The translations under genes and the position numbers were made by a program. From Desmodus rotundus (lineage: Eukaryota; Chordata; Mammalia; Chiroptera; Phyllostomidae), in assembly GCF_022682495.2 (NCBI RefSeq), contig NC_071392.1, positions 102,042,896 through 102,106,895 on the forward strand: a stretch of DNA of 64,000 nucleotides, given 5' to 3'. The first letter of the stretch is position 1; each line of letters opens with the position of its first letter. Under the pieces are notes generated by a model. It was given only the letters and a program-made list of their open reading frames with translations, was not told where the DNA came from and searched no databases. This document shows positions 33,990-43,955 of this stretch, piece by piece.

Positions 33990-34400
33990 TCGTAGATAAA
34001 TAAATACTAGAAATAATTCCAAATGCAATGTGTAAACCTTGATTTGATGCTGTTGAAAGTTAAACAGCTATAAAGGAATACTTTAAACAAATGGTGCAAT
34101 TTGGAAATGAAGTGTATATTATAGGATATTATGGTATGATTGTTCATTTTCTTAGGTGTGATGATATTGTTGTGTTTATCTAGGAGAATGTAATTTTTCT
34201 TAGGATTTTTGCTGAAGTATTGAGACATTAAGTACCAGTGAGGCAGGAACTCCTTTTAAATAATTCAGAAAAAAATTGTACACATGAACATCGATAGATA
34301 AATCTGGAAAAGTGATAACAATTGTTGAATCCATATGGAGAGCGTTCTTTGTACTACTATTTCAAGTTTCCTGTATGTTTGAAATTGTTTGTTGAAGACA
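33990..34400 (+). repeat. Old LINE 3' fragment, family uncertain
   Basis: 'aagttaaacagctataaagg', 'attgttcattttcttaggtg tgatgatattgt' and 'tttcctgtatgtttgaaatt g' look like a mammalian LINE 3' end. Confidence 0.45.
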
Positions 34401-34504
34401 GGGTAGGAGAGCGGCCATAGCGTGGGCCAAACTAAAGGTAGTTCATGTCCGCTCATTTCGGCTACGCAGGGTTTCTGGTCTAGGGCCTCACTTCTGCTCT
34501 AGGG

Positions 34505-34920
34505 CCTCACTTCTGCTCTTTCGCTTATTCCCATCATTTCACAGATAACAAATAGAAGCTCAGAGGGGTAAGTGATTTACTCAAGGTCACACAGCCAGCT
34601 GTAGCCAGGCCCAGATTTGAGCCCACATCTGTCTGAATCAAAATTCTCTGCTTATCTTTTTTGTTGTTTAAGCCTCTTCTCTCCCACCTCATTTCCCAGG
34701 CTGTTGGAGCTGGTGAGAGTTATGTGCATTTACTATGTGCGCCACATGTATTACTCAAATCCTCACTCCAACCTGATGATGCAGTAACCTGGATGTTACT
34801 AATAACATCCCCCAGGTTACTGAGAGGCACAGAGAGGTTAAGTAACCTGCCTAAGGCCACTCAGGTAAGAACAGAAGAGCTAGGAGTCGGAGAACCTGGG
34901 CAGTCTGGTTCTAGAGCTCT
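34505..34920 (-). repeat. Two MIR SINEs (antisense)
   Basis: 34505-34650 shows 'gctcagaggggtaagtgatt tactcaaggtcacacagcca gc'; 34700-34920 shows 'gaggcacagagaggttaagt aacctgcctaaggccactca gg'. Just upstream 'ctagggcctcacttctgct' occurs twice in tandem (34482-34519). Confidence 0.85.
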
Positions 34921-35559
34921 CACTTAAAGGATGAAAGGAACATTGTGAAAAGTAGAAGTCAACTTTAGGAATATAAGACAGGGTTATTGTTGGTTCTCAC
35001 AGAATCCCTGCAAAATCCTCTCTCCTCCTGACTTCTTTTGCCATCCAAAAATAGTGCCCCCCACGTTCAGATGTGTCTTCACAGGGGACACTTGCCTCCT
35101 CATTTCAGCTGGCAGCTTCTTGAAGCTGGGGCTGGTTCTACTGTTCCTGGGGTAAGACTGCACACTGCCTTTGGAGATCCTCTGGTCTGGGGCTGATTGT
35201 AAAGCTAGATGTTTTGAATATGGTCTCACACTATCCAATGCAATAGGATACCTATTTGCCTGCAGGATGAGAATTAGGGGCCAGATGGAAATGCTGAGGC
35301 ATTTACAACCTAGTGCTTAAGGGTCTGCCTTGGGAGACAGATCAATTGTCATCTGAGCCTTTACCCGTATTCCAAGACTTGGGTGAATTGCCTCTCCCTC
35401 TGGGAACCTGTTTCTTCTTCTTCTTTTTAAAAATAATAAGAATAATAAGAGCACACATCTCAGGAATGTTGGGGGGATGTAAAGAGATAAATAAAACCCA
35501 GTATCTCTCAACACATGTCTTCACATTGACAACTGTTATCATTACATTCCATGTGATTC
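34921..35559. other. Intergenic sequence upstream of B4GALT5
   Basis: No gene seen. Short frames on both strands overlap each other. Confidence 0.45.
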
Positions 35560-35965
35560 TATGGGATGTGGACCCTGCAACCTCATCCCTGCGGCTCTCC
35601 CTTGTCTTACTGGAGTCAACCTGGGGACAGATCAGGCTTTTTAACCTCAGGCCTTCGCATCTGCTATTCACCCTTTTATGCCTCGGTTCTTGTTCCCTGC
35701 TCAGTGAGGCCTTCCTTGACCCCCATAGCTTCCTCTACATATTCTTCTGTTTTATTGTGTTATTATCACTTATCAGTACCTGAATACGATGAATCGATCT
35801 GTTTCGTTTTCTCCTCCCGTTTGAACATAAATTCCAAGAAGACACAAATTTTGTTTTGTTCTTGGTAGCCTCCCCAGGGTCAAGAACGGTGTCTGGCCTA
35901 TGTCTGGTGTTCCATAATGGTGAACTGAGCGAATGAGTGAATGGGTGAATGAATGAAGGCGTATA
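35560..35965 (+). repeat. L2 LINE 3' end next to the CpG island
   Basis: 'ccttgtcttactggagtcaa', 'gtgaggccttccttgacccc', 'cataaattccaagaagacac' and a GAATGAGTGAATG-like tail follow sense L2. It ends where the CpG island begins. Confidence 0.8.
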
Positions 35966-36236
35966 CCGAGCTTCATTGCCTACGATCGCAGATCTTCTGC
36001 CGCACTTGGCGACCAGCAGCTTCAGACATTGCAGACGGTCCCTTGGCTTTTGGGCTGGGGGTGCGAAGCGCGGAGCCGACGGGCACTTGAACGACGCTCC
36101 CCGAAAGCCTGGGCGGTGGCCGCGCGGGGAGAGGGGCCGTCGCCATTTGGCTACGTTCCCTTCGGGCCGCCGGGCAGCGGCGGGGGCCAGACGGCGAGCG
36201 CGCGCGCGTCTCGAACGTTGGTGCCCGGCAGCCCTG

Positions 36237-36305
36237 GCCCCGCCCCGCCTCGCCCCGCCCCGCCCTCCAGCCGCCCGCCCCGCCCCCAGCCGCCCGCCCC
36301 GCTCC
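36237..36305 (+). promoter_or_regulatory. GC-box (Sp1-type) cluster
   Basis: At least six CCGCCC or CCCGCCC motifs in tandem-like order within 70 bases, about 220-290 bases before the B4GALT5 start codon. From published work on the human gene, Sp1 (with Ets-1) is the main activator of the B4GALT5 promoter; that these boxes are the bat equivalents is inference. Confidence 0.75.
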
Positions 36306-36347
36306 AGCCGCTCTGCTCCACCGGGCCGCTCCGGCCCCGCCCGCTTC

Positions 36348-36572
36348 ATGTGTCCCGGCCCGCGGCGGCCGGCGGCTGGGAGCGGCAAGGCGGCGGCCAG
36401 CGGCGGCCGACGAGACCCGGGAGGTGGTGGCCGAGGCCCAGGCGGCGGAGGAGGCCTAGGAGGCGGCGGACGGGAAGCGGTGGGAGCAGGCCCGGCCCGG
36501 CCCACAAGCGGTACCCCGGCTGCAGCATGCGCGTCCGCCGGGGGCTGCTGCGGCTGCCGCGCCGCTCGCTGA
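36348..36572 (+). other. Upstream ORF overlapping the B4GALT5 start
   Basis: This is the only ATG I find between 35990 and the main start. It opens a 74-codon Gly/Ala/Arg-rich frame that ends at a stop at 36570-36572, 46 bases inside the main coding frame and out of frame with it. Its start context (ttcATGt) is weak, while the main start has A at -3. If the mRNA begins upstream of 36348, leaky scanning would be needed to reach the main start. Protein function of the short peptide is not implied. Confidence 0.5.
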
Positions 36573-36641
36573 TCGCCGCGCTCTTCTTCTTCTCGCTCTC
36601 GTCCTCGCTGCTCTACTTCGTCTATGTGGCTCCCGGTATAG
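36527..36641 (+). CDS. B4GALT5: Beta-1,4-galactosyltransferase 5, first coding exon (partial gene)
   Basis: This exon encodes the N terminus of B4GALT5, a type II Golgi membrane enzyme that transfers galactose from UDP-galactose to glucosylceramide to make lactosylceramide, and also acts on glycoproteins. The translation starts MRVRRGLLRLPRRSL: a short basic cytosolic tail (about residues 1-14), then one hydrophobic signal anchor (about 15-35, rich in Leu, Phe, Ser) ending FVYVAPGI. It gives 38 codons plus one base, and the next bases gtagga are a splice donor in phase 1, which fits the known exon layout as I recall it. The start is the ATG with A at -3. Compared with the human protein as I remember it, residue 3 is Val rather than Ala and residue 16 Ile rather than Leu. 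The stem and catalytic domain lie on later exons outside the window. The closely related B4GALT6 is less likely because its N terminus differs. Confidence 0.95.
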
Positions 36642-37839
36642 GTAGGAAGGGGGCATGGGACCCGGAAGGTGCTGCTGTGGCCTCGAGGGGCCCCGGGAAG
36701 CCCCGCCTCACCCTGCGGGGACCCCTGCCCAGAGGCGACCCCGAACCTGGCCAGAAAACTACGGGGACCCCGGCCTGATCCTCGGGAGACGCCAGAGCAT
36801 TCCCGCCCTCTGCGCCCCGACGGGCTCTGGAACTCCCCCTCCCCGCCCCCAGCCAGTCCGCCAGCCCCCTGCCTCCCTAACCCCAGCCCCCGGCGAACGC
36901 AGCGTGCTTCCACACACCCCTCCGTCCTGCCGGGACTCCCCCTTTCCCGCCCAGACCTCCCTAGAACCCGCACTTCCCGCTTCTCGGCTCCAGAGCTCCC
37001 GCTCCGCCTTCCCCGGGGTCGCCTCGAGCCCCCCTTCCCGGCATTCCGTGCACCCCGAACCGCCCCGGCCCGCGGTTCCTCGCGCAGCGGCCAGACCCCG
37101 TGTCGGGGTCTGGAGGCGCCCCGCCTTCCCCGTGGCCATCCATCCTCCCCCTCGCGCCTCCCCGGTGACTCCACCGTTTCCTGCTCATCTCCCCAGCACT
37201 TTCTTCCCTCCACTTTCCCCGGTGACATCCACCTCCAGGTCCTCCCCAACACCCATGTTCTCTCCCAAGTCGCCGGCCTTGCCGTCCAGTGCCACCTCTC
37301 CCCGTGGGGAGGTCTTCTCCCCATTCCCGCCGCTAACCCCGGAGCGTCCCTGCCTTTTCCCAGCTCTGCCCCAGCCCCGCTCCGCCTACCCCCCAAGGGC
37401 ACTCCCTAGTCACCCTCTCCCCTGACGTTGCTGCCTCCCCCGCGTCTCAAACCACCCTCCTGCGGTCCTCTGCCACAGTTTCCTCTTGAAGGAAGGAAGA
37501 CTTAAGGTGCTGTCTGCGCTCTTCCCTCTTGGTCCACTCCTAGTCTCAAGGGGAGAAGGTGGCCCTTCAGTAGTCCGTGGTGCCTACTCTGGGGTCGGAG
37601 AGAATATTTAAATTGGCCCTAGAGGAGAAATATTATAAGGGCCCTGGGGAAAAGGTGTCAGGTGAGAAGGGGGAGAAAAGATGGAATGGGTACTCTTGCT
37701 TCTCAAAGGCATGTCCGTTAGAGAGCCACTGAAGAAACGGAACCCTGCCCAGGACTTCATAGGACCACAGAGCAGACAGACATCTAGGACAGGAAAGGCG
37801 ATTAGAAGCAACCACAGTCTGGGGGCTAAGGTCAGAGGA

Positions 37840-38020
37840 CGTTGAGGTCAGGGTTGGATTTGAGTCCCTGCCCTGTATGACCTTGGGTAGTTGTTCAACC
37901 TCAGCTTTTCTTCTCTGTAAAATGGGGGTACTAATCCTAACCTCAAAGGGTTTGAAGGGTGGAAGTAGATAAATTCCCTTTTAAAGCACTTGTCACTGTA
38001 CATGACACATAGTTTTCATT
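37840..38020 (+). repeat. MIR SINE
   Basis: 'tgccctgtatgaccttgggt', 'cagcttttcttctctgtaaa atgggg' and 'tgtacatgacacatagtttt cattaaa' follow sense MIR; a short (CA)n follows at 38026. Confidence 0.85.
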
Positions 38021-38040
38021 AAAAAACACACACACACAAA

Positions 38041-40429
38041 CTTTAGAGGAAAGAGAGTAGATGGAAGGTTTCAGGAAAGTATTTGCCTGACTTGGCATCA
38101 CCACGGGGCTCTAGAGGAAACCTCAGTTTAGGGTGAAAAATGAACAGGGGACGGACCAAGGAGAGTGAATTCTGCTAGAAAAAGTCTGGATTATTTGTAT
38201 GTTACGGAAAGGCTGATGGTTTAATTAACTCTAGGGAGATACCCGTTAGGATTGTAGTAGTGACTAGTGCCATTCTCTGTTGACCTGTCAACACTGAACT
38301 AGCAGAATAGAGAACTTTCTAGAGAGAGCAGGAGATTGTCTCCTGATTTGTTTTTTAGAGCATATTTCACTTGATGGTTAATATTGATGGTTTGTGCTGC
38401 AGACTAGGTCTAGGAAGATAGGACAGGCAACATCAGAGGGCCCTAACAGTTTACGAGGTGTCTTAGGAAAAGCATCCCCCTAGGAAGGCAGAGTATACGG
38501 CATGATGGATCAGTGGATAGGAGTTTTGGCAGAAGAAGAACAGGTTGATTAATTAGTGAAATTCATTAAGAAGAGTTCTTTCGCATATTGGATATTAGAC
38601 TGTTCAAAATGGGTATGAAATGATGGATTTGGACCTAGAGGCAGTCTTGCAGCCATAACCCCTTTTGTGAAAGTGACAGGTTCTTTCTGCTGTGGGTGCT
38701 TGTCAGCCATATCTAAAAGGAAAAATATATCCCACTGAGTTGGTAACCACCCTTTTGATTAGAAGGATTAGAAGCCAGGTCCTCCAACAGAAATGGATTT
38801 TATCAACTTAATTAAAATTCCTCGGTGGTAGATTGGGAGGTCAGTGAAATCCGGTGAACAGTGATGGGTTTCTACCATGCTTAGGTTCCCGTGTCACTGA
38901 TCACTGAGAAGGCTGCAAAGCACTACAGTTTTTCATTGTGTCTCCTTAAATACAAGTCTTCTAAAAGGCAGATCTGTTCGTGGGAAAGGGGAAGCTGGAA
39001 AAAGGATGTGGAGTGGTTACCTTCATCCAGTTTGGTAGTTTTACTTGGCTTTCCTGTTAACGAGCTTAATTTTTCAAATGACCCGGTTTGGACAGTTGTG
39101 TGGCACGTCTTTCCAAAAGGCTAAGGCAGTCTAGAAAACTAGAAGGTTTTATGTGCTTTGGGATATGAAAACCTTATTTGGGATAATTATGAAAATGAGC
39201 TTAGAAGAGAATATCAGGTCAAACCATAAGAAACTCCCGTTTCTGCAGGGCAAGACAGCTGTATATCATGGCAGTCTGGTATTAATACGTTTCCCAGTAA
39301 TGAGAGTTGTTTTCTGGCATAATGGAAAGTGTCAGACTTATATTTTCTTCCAGGTTTAATTTTTTCCAGCCTGCTTTTTGATTTGCTTTGTATACCCTTT
39401 GGCCACATTTTACCTACTCAGAAATAGGTAGACTTGAATTTGAGACACGAAAAAACCATGTTGGTTATAATATAACCCAGCCACAATTTCAGCCTAGCCA
39501 CTAACTTAGTACTTTTGGTATCTAATGCCAGCTCGAATGTCAGTAACTCACAGTTTCAGAGCAAAGGGAAGTTTTCCTGGACTTGAGGGGTCATCTGAAA
39601 TGGGGTGGGTGATGGTACTGTTTGACCAAGGAAATGGGAGGTGAGGAACATTACTAAATATGACCATAGAGAGTTTGTAACGAATACACAGTACTTTCAG
39701 CTACTTTAGTATCTCCATCCCAAACCAATTAGTATTTTTTTTTAAATATGCCTTCATTGGGCATTATTTTTTGTTGTTGTGAATTCAAAAGTAGTGCTTT
39801 ATATCAGCAGTTTAAAAGTAGAAATGAGAAGGATGGGGCAGAAAGTGTGATGGAAGTGTGGTGGATTTGAAAAAGGAAGAGGAAGGTGAAATGGTGATAA
39901 AATTCTTTTCTCTAGTCCTGTCTGCCCCATAGCTTGAGCCGTTGTTGTTTATTTAATCACTTGTTTTACCTGCACTGATGAAATGGCCCTATTCCTTTCA
40001 GGATTCTGAAGAAAACTTTGAACTTATTTATGATCCTTTACCGTTTGTAAAAAAGACCTAAGAGCTCAGAGTACTTCCATATTCCAGTCTTATCAGGTCT
40101 TTTAGAAGATAAATGAACAATTTATTGATTTGTATATGACGTGCTGATCTTAAAACATCTTAATTAGTTTATGATGCCATCCTATGGGAAGGTTGTATAG
40201 AGGTTACTGACCTTTGCAAATTGTTAAACGTTGCCAGTTTTAAGAGAGGTGCCTGCGCGTGGTTAGAGGTAATACGCTGTGCATTGATTAAGTTTTAGTA
40301 ATTGTAGTTCTGCCACTTAAACTAATTTTTCTTTTGTCTTTTGATTATTGAGGAAAGGGAATGTGGAATGGTTTTTCCCTTTTGGCCTGCTTAGTTCCAA
40401 GAAAAGTTTGATTTATGGCTGGCTTTTGG
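38041..40429. other. Repeat-poor part of intron 1
   Basis: About 2.4 kb near the promoter in which I recognise no interspersed repeat and no coding exon. The lack of SINEs close to the promoter fits a region where insertions are not well tolerated, but that is inference. Confidence 0.5.
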
Positions 40430-40520
40430 ACCGCAGGAGCCAGTACTTCTAATCCCGCCTGACGTGACCAGATGACCTTGAGCAAGTCACTTGACTCTCT
40501 GATCTTACCCTTGGCACAAG
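40430..40520 (+). repeat. MIR core fragment
   Basis: 'gatgaccttgagcaagtcac ttgactctctgatctt' fits the MIR core. Confidence 0.6.
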
Positions 40521-41383
40521 AAACAAAGCTGGTTGAAAAACCAGAACTACATCTTAATCAAACTCTGAATGAGTTGTTTTTACATATAGGAAGTTGAGAA
40601 TTTATTCACATTCTATACAAATGTTGAACCTGTTTTATATAATCAAATACAAGTTTTTCTAATAACCACAGGACATTTTCAGTACTGGTAAGTGTTGTAT
40701 GAAAATAGACTTTGGCGTGTTTCTCATGTGCAAATGTGCTCCAAATGCATCAGTGCACTTAGTTCCTGAGCTTTTCTGGAATGAAATAAATATGCTGAAA
40801 TGTGGGCTATTTTATGTTAGAAAATGAAGAAGGCTCACCCAGTTAAAGACACTCCCTCCCTCTACGCGTTTCTACACGCGCACACTTGTGTGTTTTCTGT
40901 GAGTATCGCGTCACGTCATTCTTCTGACGGAGACCATATTTGGAGAAGAGGTTGGAGTTACAAATCGGAACAGCGCCCTGTGGCCCAGGACTGTGGTCAT
41001 GTCTTATGTCCTCTCTGCAGAATTCTGCTACGTCGGAAGCAAGGTCTTGGGTTTGGAGCTGAAATGTCTTTAACAGTGAAAATCTGCTAGACTGGGACAA
41101 TCTTTGGAAGCAGCCGTTCAGACAGTCTCAGTTACTTTTCCAGGCCATCGATACTCAAGCCGGTTGACTTTTCTGCTCCAGTCTCATTTCCCTGTGCTTG
41201 ACAGGCCCGTGGGAGCAGCATGTATCAGGTCACCAGGGGGAAGGTCTGTGCGTGTTGCTGCGACTCTTCAGAGCTCTTCAAGGGACTAGGAATTCCAAAG
41301 CCCTAGAAACCAAAATACTACTTACCTGCTCGCTCTAGTTTTACAGCTTTAGATCATGGAAGATAATGTTGAACACATCCAAC
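40521..41383. other. Intron sequence with a CpG-bearing patch
   Basis: No gene supported. The part 40860-41270 keeps an unusual number of CpGs for this intron and carries TCACGTCA at 40911-40918, close to an ATF/CREB site (see findings). Confidence 0.45.
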
Positions 41384-41567
41384 TACCGTATTTTTCAGAC
41401 TATAAGATGCACCCCCCCAAATTTGGGAGGAAAATGGGAGTGCATCTTGTCCAAATGTAGCTTACCTGGCTCACCGGGGCGGGGGCGGTAGAGCGGGTTT
41501 TTTTTTTTTTTCTCCTATTTTCCTCCTCTAAAACCTAGGTACGTCTTATGGTCCAAAAAATACGGTA
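41384..41567. mobile_element. Palindromic MITE with about 29-bp inverted ends
   Basis: Left end taccgtatttttcagactat and right end (reverse complement) taccgtattttttggaccat match with few mismatches and continue through aagatgcac / aagacgtac. Between them is a G-rich stretch and a run of 15 T. Total 184 bases, no coding capacity. I recognise the ends from bat and other vertebrate genomes but cannot assign the superfamily with certainty. Confidence 0.8.
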
Positions 41568-42639
41568 TATAAGGCAAACCAAGCTTTAGCAGGCAGGAAG
41601 TAAGGAATGCGATGTTGCTGAGCCTAAAACTGGAAGTTAATGTTGGTCAAGGTAAAAGGTAATCGGCAGCGAACAGGACAAGTATCGGCTTCAAAGAAAC
41701 AAATGGCACTGTCAGGAGAAGAGGGAGGCTTGCAAGCGCTTACTCCTCAGGTCTCGGTCCCAGCCAGGTAAAAGGATGCGTTTCCTTGCACACTGTCTGT
41801 TTTTGGAGACGGTTGTGAGAATATTAAAGGAATTTGAGATCTGTGAGTTAACAATATTCCATTTAAGAAAGTACTCGAGTGTCTACCTACCATGCTACCA
41901 GCTTTGGAGATGTTTGAATTCTAGACTTAAGACTGCTTCTTTCCTTTTATAGATGATCATATGAGTCCGTGTTGAGTCATTAACTTGCCCAAAGCAGAAA
42001 ATTATAAGATTTCCCTGAGACAGATACAACATGGTTGAAAAGACAAGATAAATCACAAGGAACAACTAGAGAAAAATAGAAGATAGTATGTAATCAATTG
42101 CTACATTGTATGATATTGACCATAATGAGATGGGGGTTCAGACATTTACTTTATCCAACAAATAGGTTTTTTTTGAGTGCCTCCTCATCAGGTACTCCTT
42201 TTTTTTTTTTTTTTCTTTGAAGGTGGGGATAGTGAAACACAGGGAAGGGCTGAGCATAGAGGCAGCAACAGGAGAGCCTAAGCCGGGCTGCTTTGGTTCT
42301 AAAAATGTTACTGGAAAGACACGCACCAAGGCAGAGCTGCTTAGCTCCCTGGGAAGTCACAGAAAAGGGGGCCTTGGAAACAGTTTCTGGGGTGGAGGGA
42401 ATGTTAGTCCGGGACAAACTGCCGCTGCCCATTGCTCCCCTGGTTGCTAGTCTCGTGGGGTCCCTTAGAGTTTAGGAGATGGGTGCCTGTGAGGGAAGAA
42501 GAGAGGGAAGGGAGAGGCGCTGGCGCTGGGTCCTTTATCTTGAGGGTGTTTATCTCTCTCTTGCAGGTGGGGACTTAGGGAGGACTCAGGGGAGGGTTTC
42601 AGCAGAATTGTCATTAGATACTCTTTTGGGTATTGGGCA
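41568..42639. other. Intron sequence, no exon seen
   Basis: Short frames only. A T run lies at about 42198-42214. Confidence 0.45.
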
Positions 42640-43025
42640 ATCTAGAAATGAATATAGAGGAACATTTCTGGAAGTTTTTGCCCTTGTGGTGCTTTTATTC
42701 TAGTCGGGAGACAGCCAATATACAAGATAACTTCAAATAATGGCTGGAGTGACTGAGAGTCTACTTTAGATTGAGTGGTTAGGGAAAGTCTGGTTGAAGA
42801 GGTGGTATTTGACTTGAAAGGGTAGAACCAGTTACTCACAGATGGGGAGGGTGGTTGGGGTGGGTTTGGGGGGCACTCAGCACATGTGAAGTCCCTGAGG
42901 CAGGTGTGAGCTCAAGTGAAGGTTGACTGGATTTTGTGAGTGATGAATAAGTGGTAGGAGCTGAGTTCAGAAAGGTAGGAGGGGTCTCAGGCCCTGCAGG
43001 CCATGGGAAGGACTGTAGAATAGGA
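42640..43025 (-). repeat. L2 LINE (antisense)
   Basis: 'ttgcccttgtggtgctttta ttctagtcgggagacagcca', 'ggaaagtctggttgaagagg tgg' and 'aagtccctgaggcaggtgtg ag' follow antisense L2. Confidence 0.75.
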
Positions 43026-43029
43026 CTGA

Positions 43030-43188
43030 ACTTTAATGTAGAAATCAGCCAGACTTAGATTTGAATTGGCCCCGAGTAGGCAAATCATTTTCAATTTTCT
43101 TATCTGCCAAATAGAGGATGCTCTCTTTCTGAGTGTTATAAGAGTTAAGTGGAATGTGCATGTAAAATGGCTTAAAAGAACTTGACAC
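43030..43188 (+). repeat. MIR SINE
   Basis: 'gtaggcaaatcattttcaat tttcttatctgcc' and 'ttataagagttaagtggaat gtgcatg' fit sense MIR. Confidence 0.65.
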
Positions 43189-43196
43189 AAAGCTGC

Positions 43197-43403
43197 ATGT
43201 CTGGTGTGACTCAGTGGACTGAGCACTGGCCTGTGAACCAAGGGGTTACCAGTTCAATTCCCAGTCAGGGAACGTGCCTGGGTTATGGGTCAGGTCTCCA
43301 GTAGAGGGCGTACGAGAGGCAACTGCACATTGATGTTTCTCTCCCTCTTTTTTTCTCCCTGCCTTCCCCTCTCTAAAAATAAATAAATAAGGTCTTTTTT
43401 TTT
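43197..43403 (+). mobile_element. VES-type SINE
   Basis: 'gtctggtgtgactcagtgga', 'agttcaattcccagtcaggg' and tail 'taaaaataaataaataaggt c'. Possible imperfect duplication aagctgcatgt / aagccacatgt (9 of 11). Confidence 0.95.
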
Positions 43404-43739
43404 AAGCCACATGTTTATAATTATTACTTATAACCACAGGAGGTGTCCAGTTGGTCTAATGCTAGTTCTGCACTGAGGGCTCCAGTCTGACATTACCAAT
43501 AACTAGATAAAAACTTTTACTTCAGTTTTCTCATCTGTAAACTTAGGTGATTGGACAGATTCTTAGACCTGATGTGAGCATGATTCTAAGCAAGTGTGAG
43601 TCGCACCTTGAAAGATAAAAAGGAATGGTGACTTCTGTGACTGTGAAAAGACACCCCACGTTCAAAAATCCCGATTTCTCATTCCCTTAGTCTCCCGCTT
43701 CTAAGAAATCCTGAGCCTGGGCTCCGCGGCGGTGCTGCC
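43404..43739. other. Intron sequence, no exon seen
   Basis: A weak MIR-like stretch near 43490-43600; otherwise nothing. Confidence 0.4.
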
Positions 43740-43955
43740 ATGGCGGAGCGCCTGTGTGTACTCCTCAGACTTCGCAGCTTCACTTTTTGGGGTGAATGGC
43801 AAACGGCCAAGTTCGTACCACAATGCTCTTGTTTTCCGACTGATGTCTTAGAAAGAAGACTTCGGATTTCCACCCTGCAGTCTGTGTTTGAAATTGTTGT
43901 GACAAAGAAGGAGGGGAAAGAAATTTGTGTTGTCTTGATCGAAGGGAGAAAATGA
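43740..43955 (+). other. Short ORF with a strong start context, not recognised
   Basis: A 71-codon frame begins MAERLCVLLR and ends at a TGA. Its start lies in gctgccATGGcg, a near-ideal vertebrate initiation context, in a small GC-rich patch (about 43715-43755). I recognise no domain, see no A-rich tail of a processed pseudogene, and cannot tell whether it is transcribed. It might be an unrecognised exon, a fragment of a retrocopy, or chance. Confidence 0.25.

Larger units (their letters stand above)
35990..37450 (+). promoter_or_regulatory. B4GALT5: CpG island and TATA-less promoter region of B4GALT5
   Basis: GC content and CpG frequency rise sharply at about 35990 and fall again by about 37450, without any interspersed repeat inside. 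The first coding exon lies in the middle. No TATA box is visible upstream of the start codon. Before the exon are GC boxes, a 'cgcgcgcgcgtc' run (about 36198-36210) and a 'gccatttggc' word like a YY1 site near 36143. The part after 36642 is C-rich early intron. Long open frames on both strands here result from the lack of stop codons in GC-rich DNA. The transcription start cannot be placed from sequence alone. Confidence 0.9.

Noticed and set aside
36029..36526. N-terminal extension of the B4GALT5 frame upstream of 36527
   Set aside because: The frame is open upstream but has no ATG before 36527 in that frame; the known protein starts at the ATG used here.
35735..37402. 555-codon open frame on the minus strand across the CpG island
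   Set aside because: It runs antisense over the B4GALT5 exon and through the L2 tail. Its Gly/Arg/Pro-rich content is what stop-poor GC-rich DNA gives, and no domain is visible.
36655..37425. Two 246-256 codon + strand frames right after exon 1
   Set aside because: They lie after the splice donor in C-rich early intron, overlap each other in different frames and are Pro/Ser/Arg-rich only by composition.
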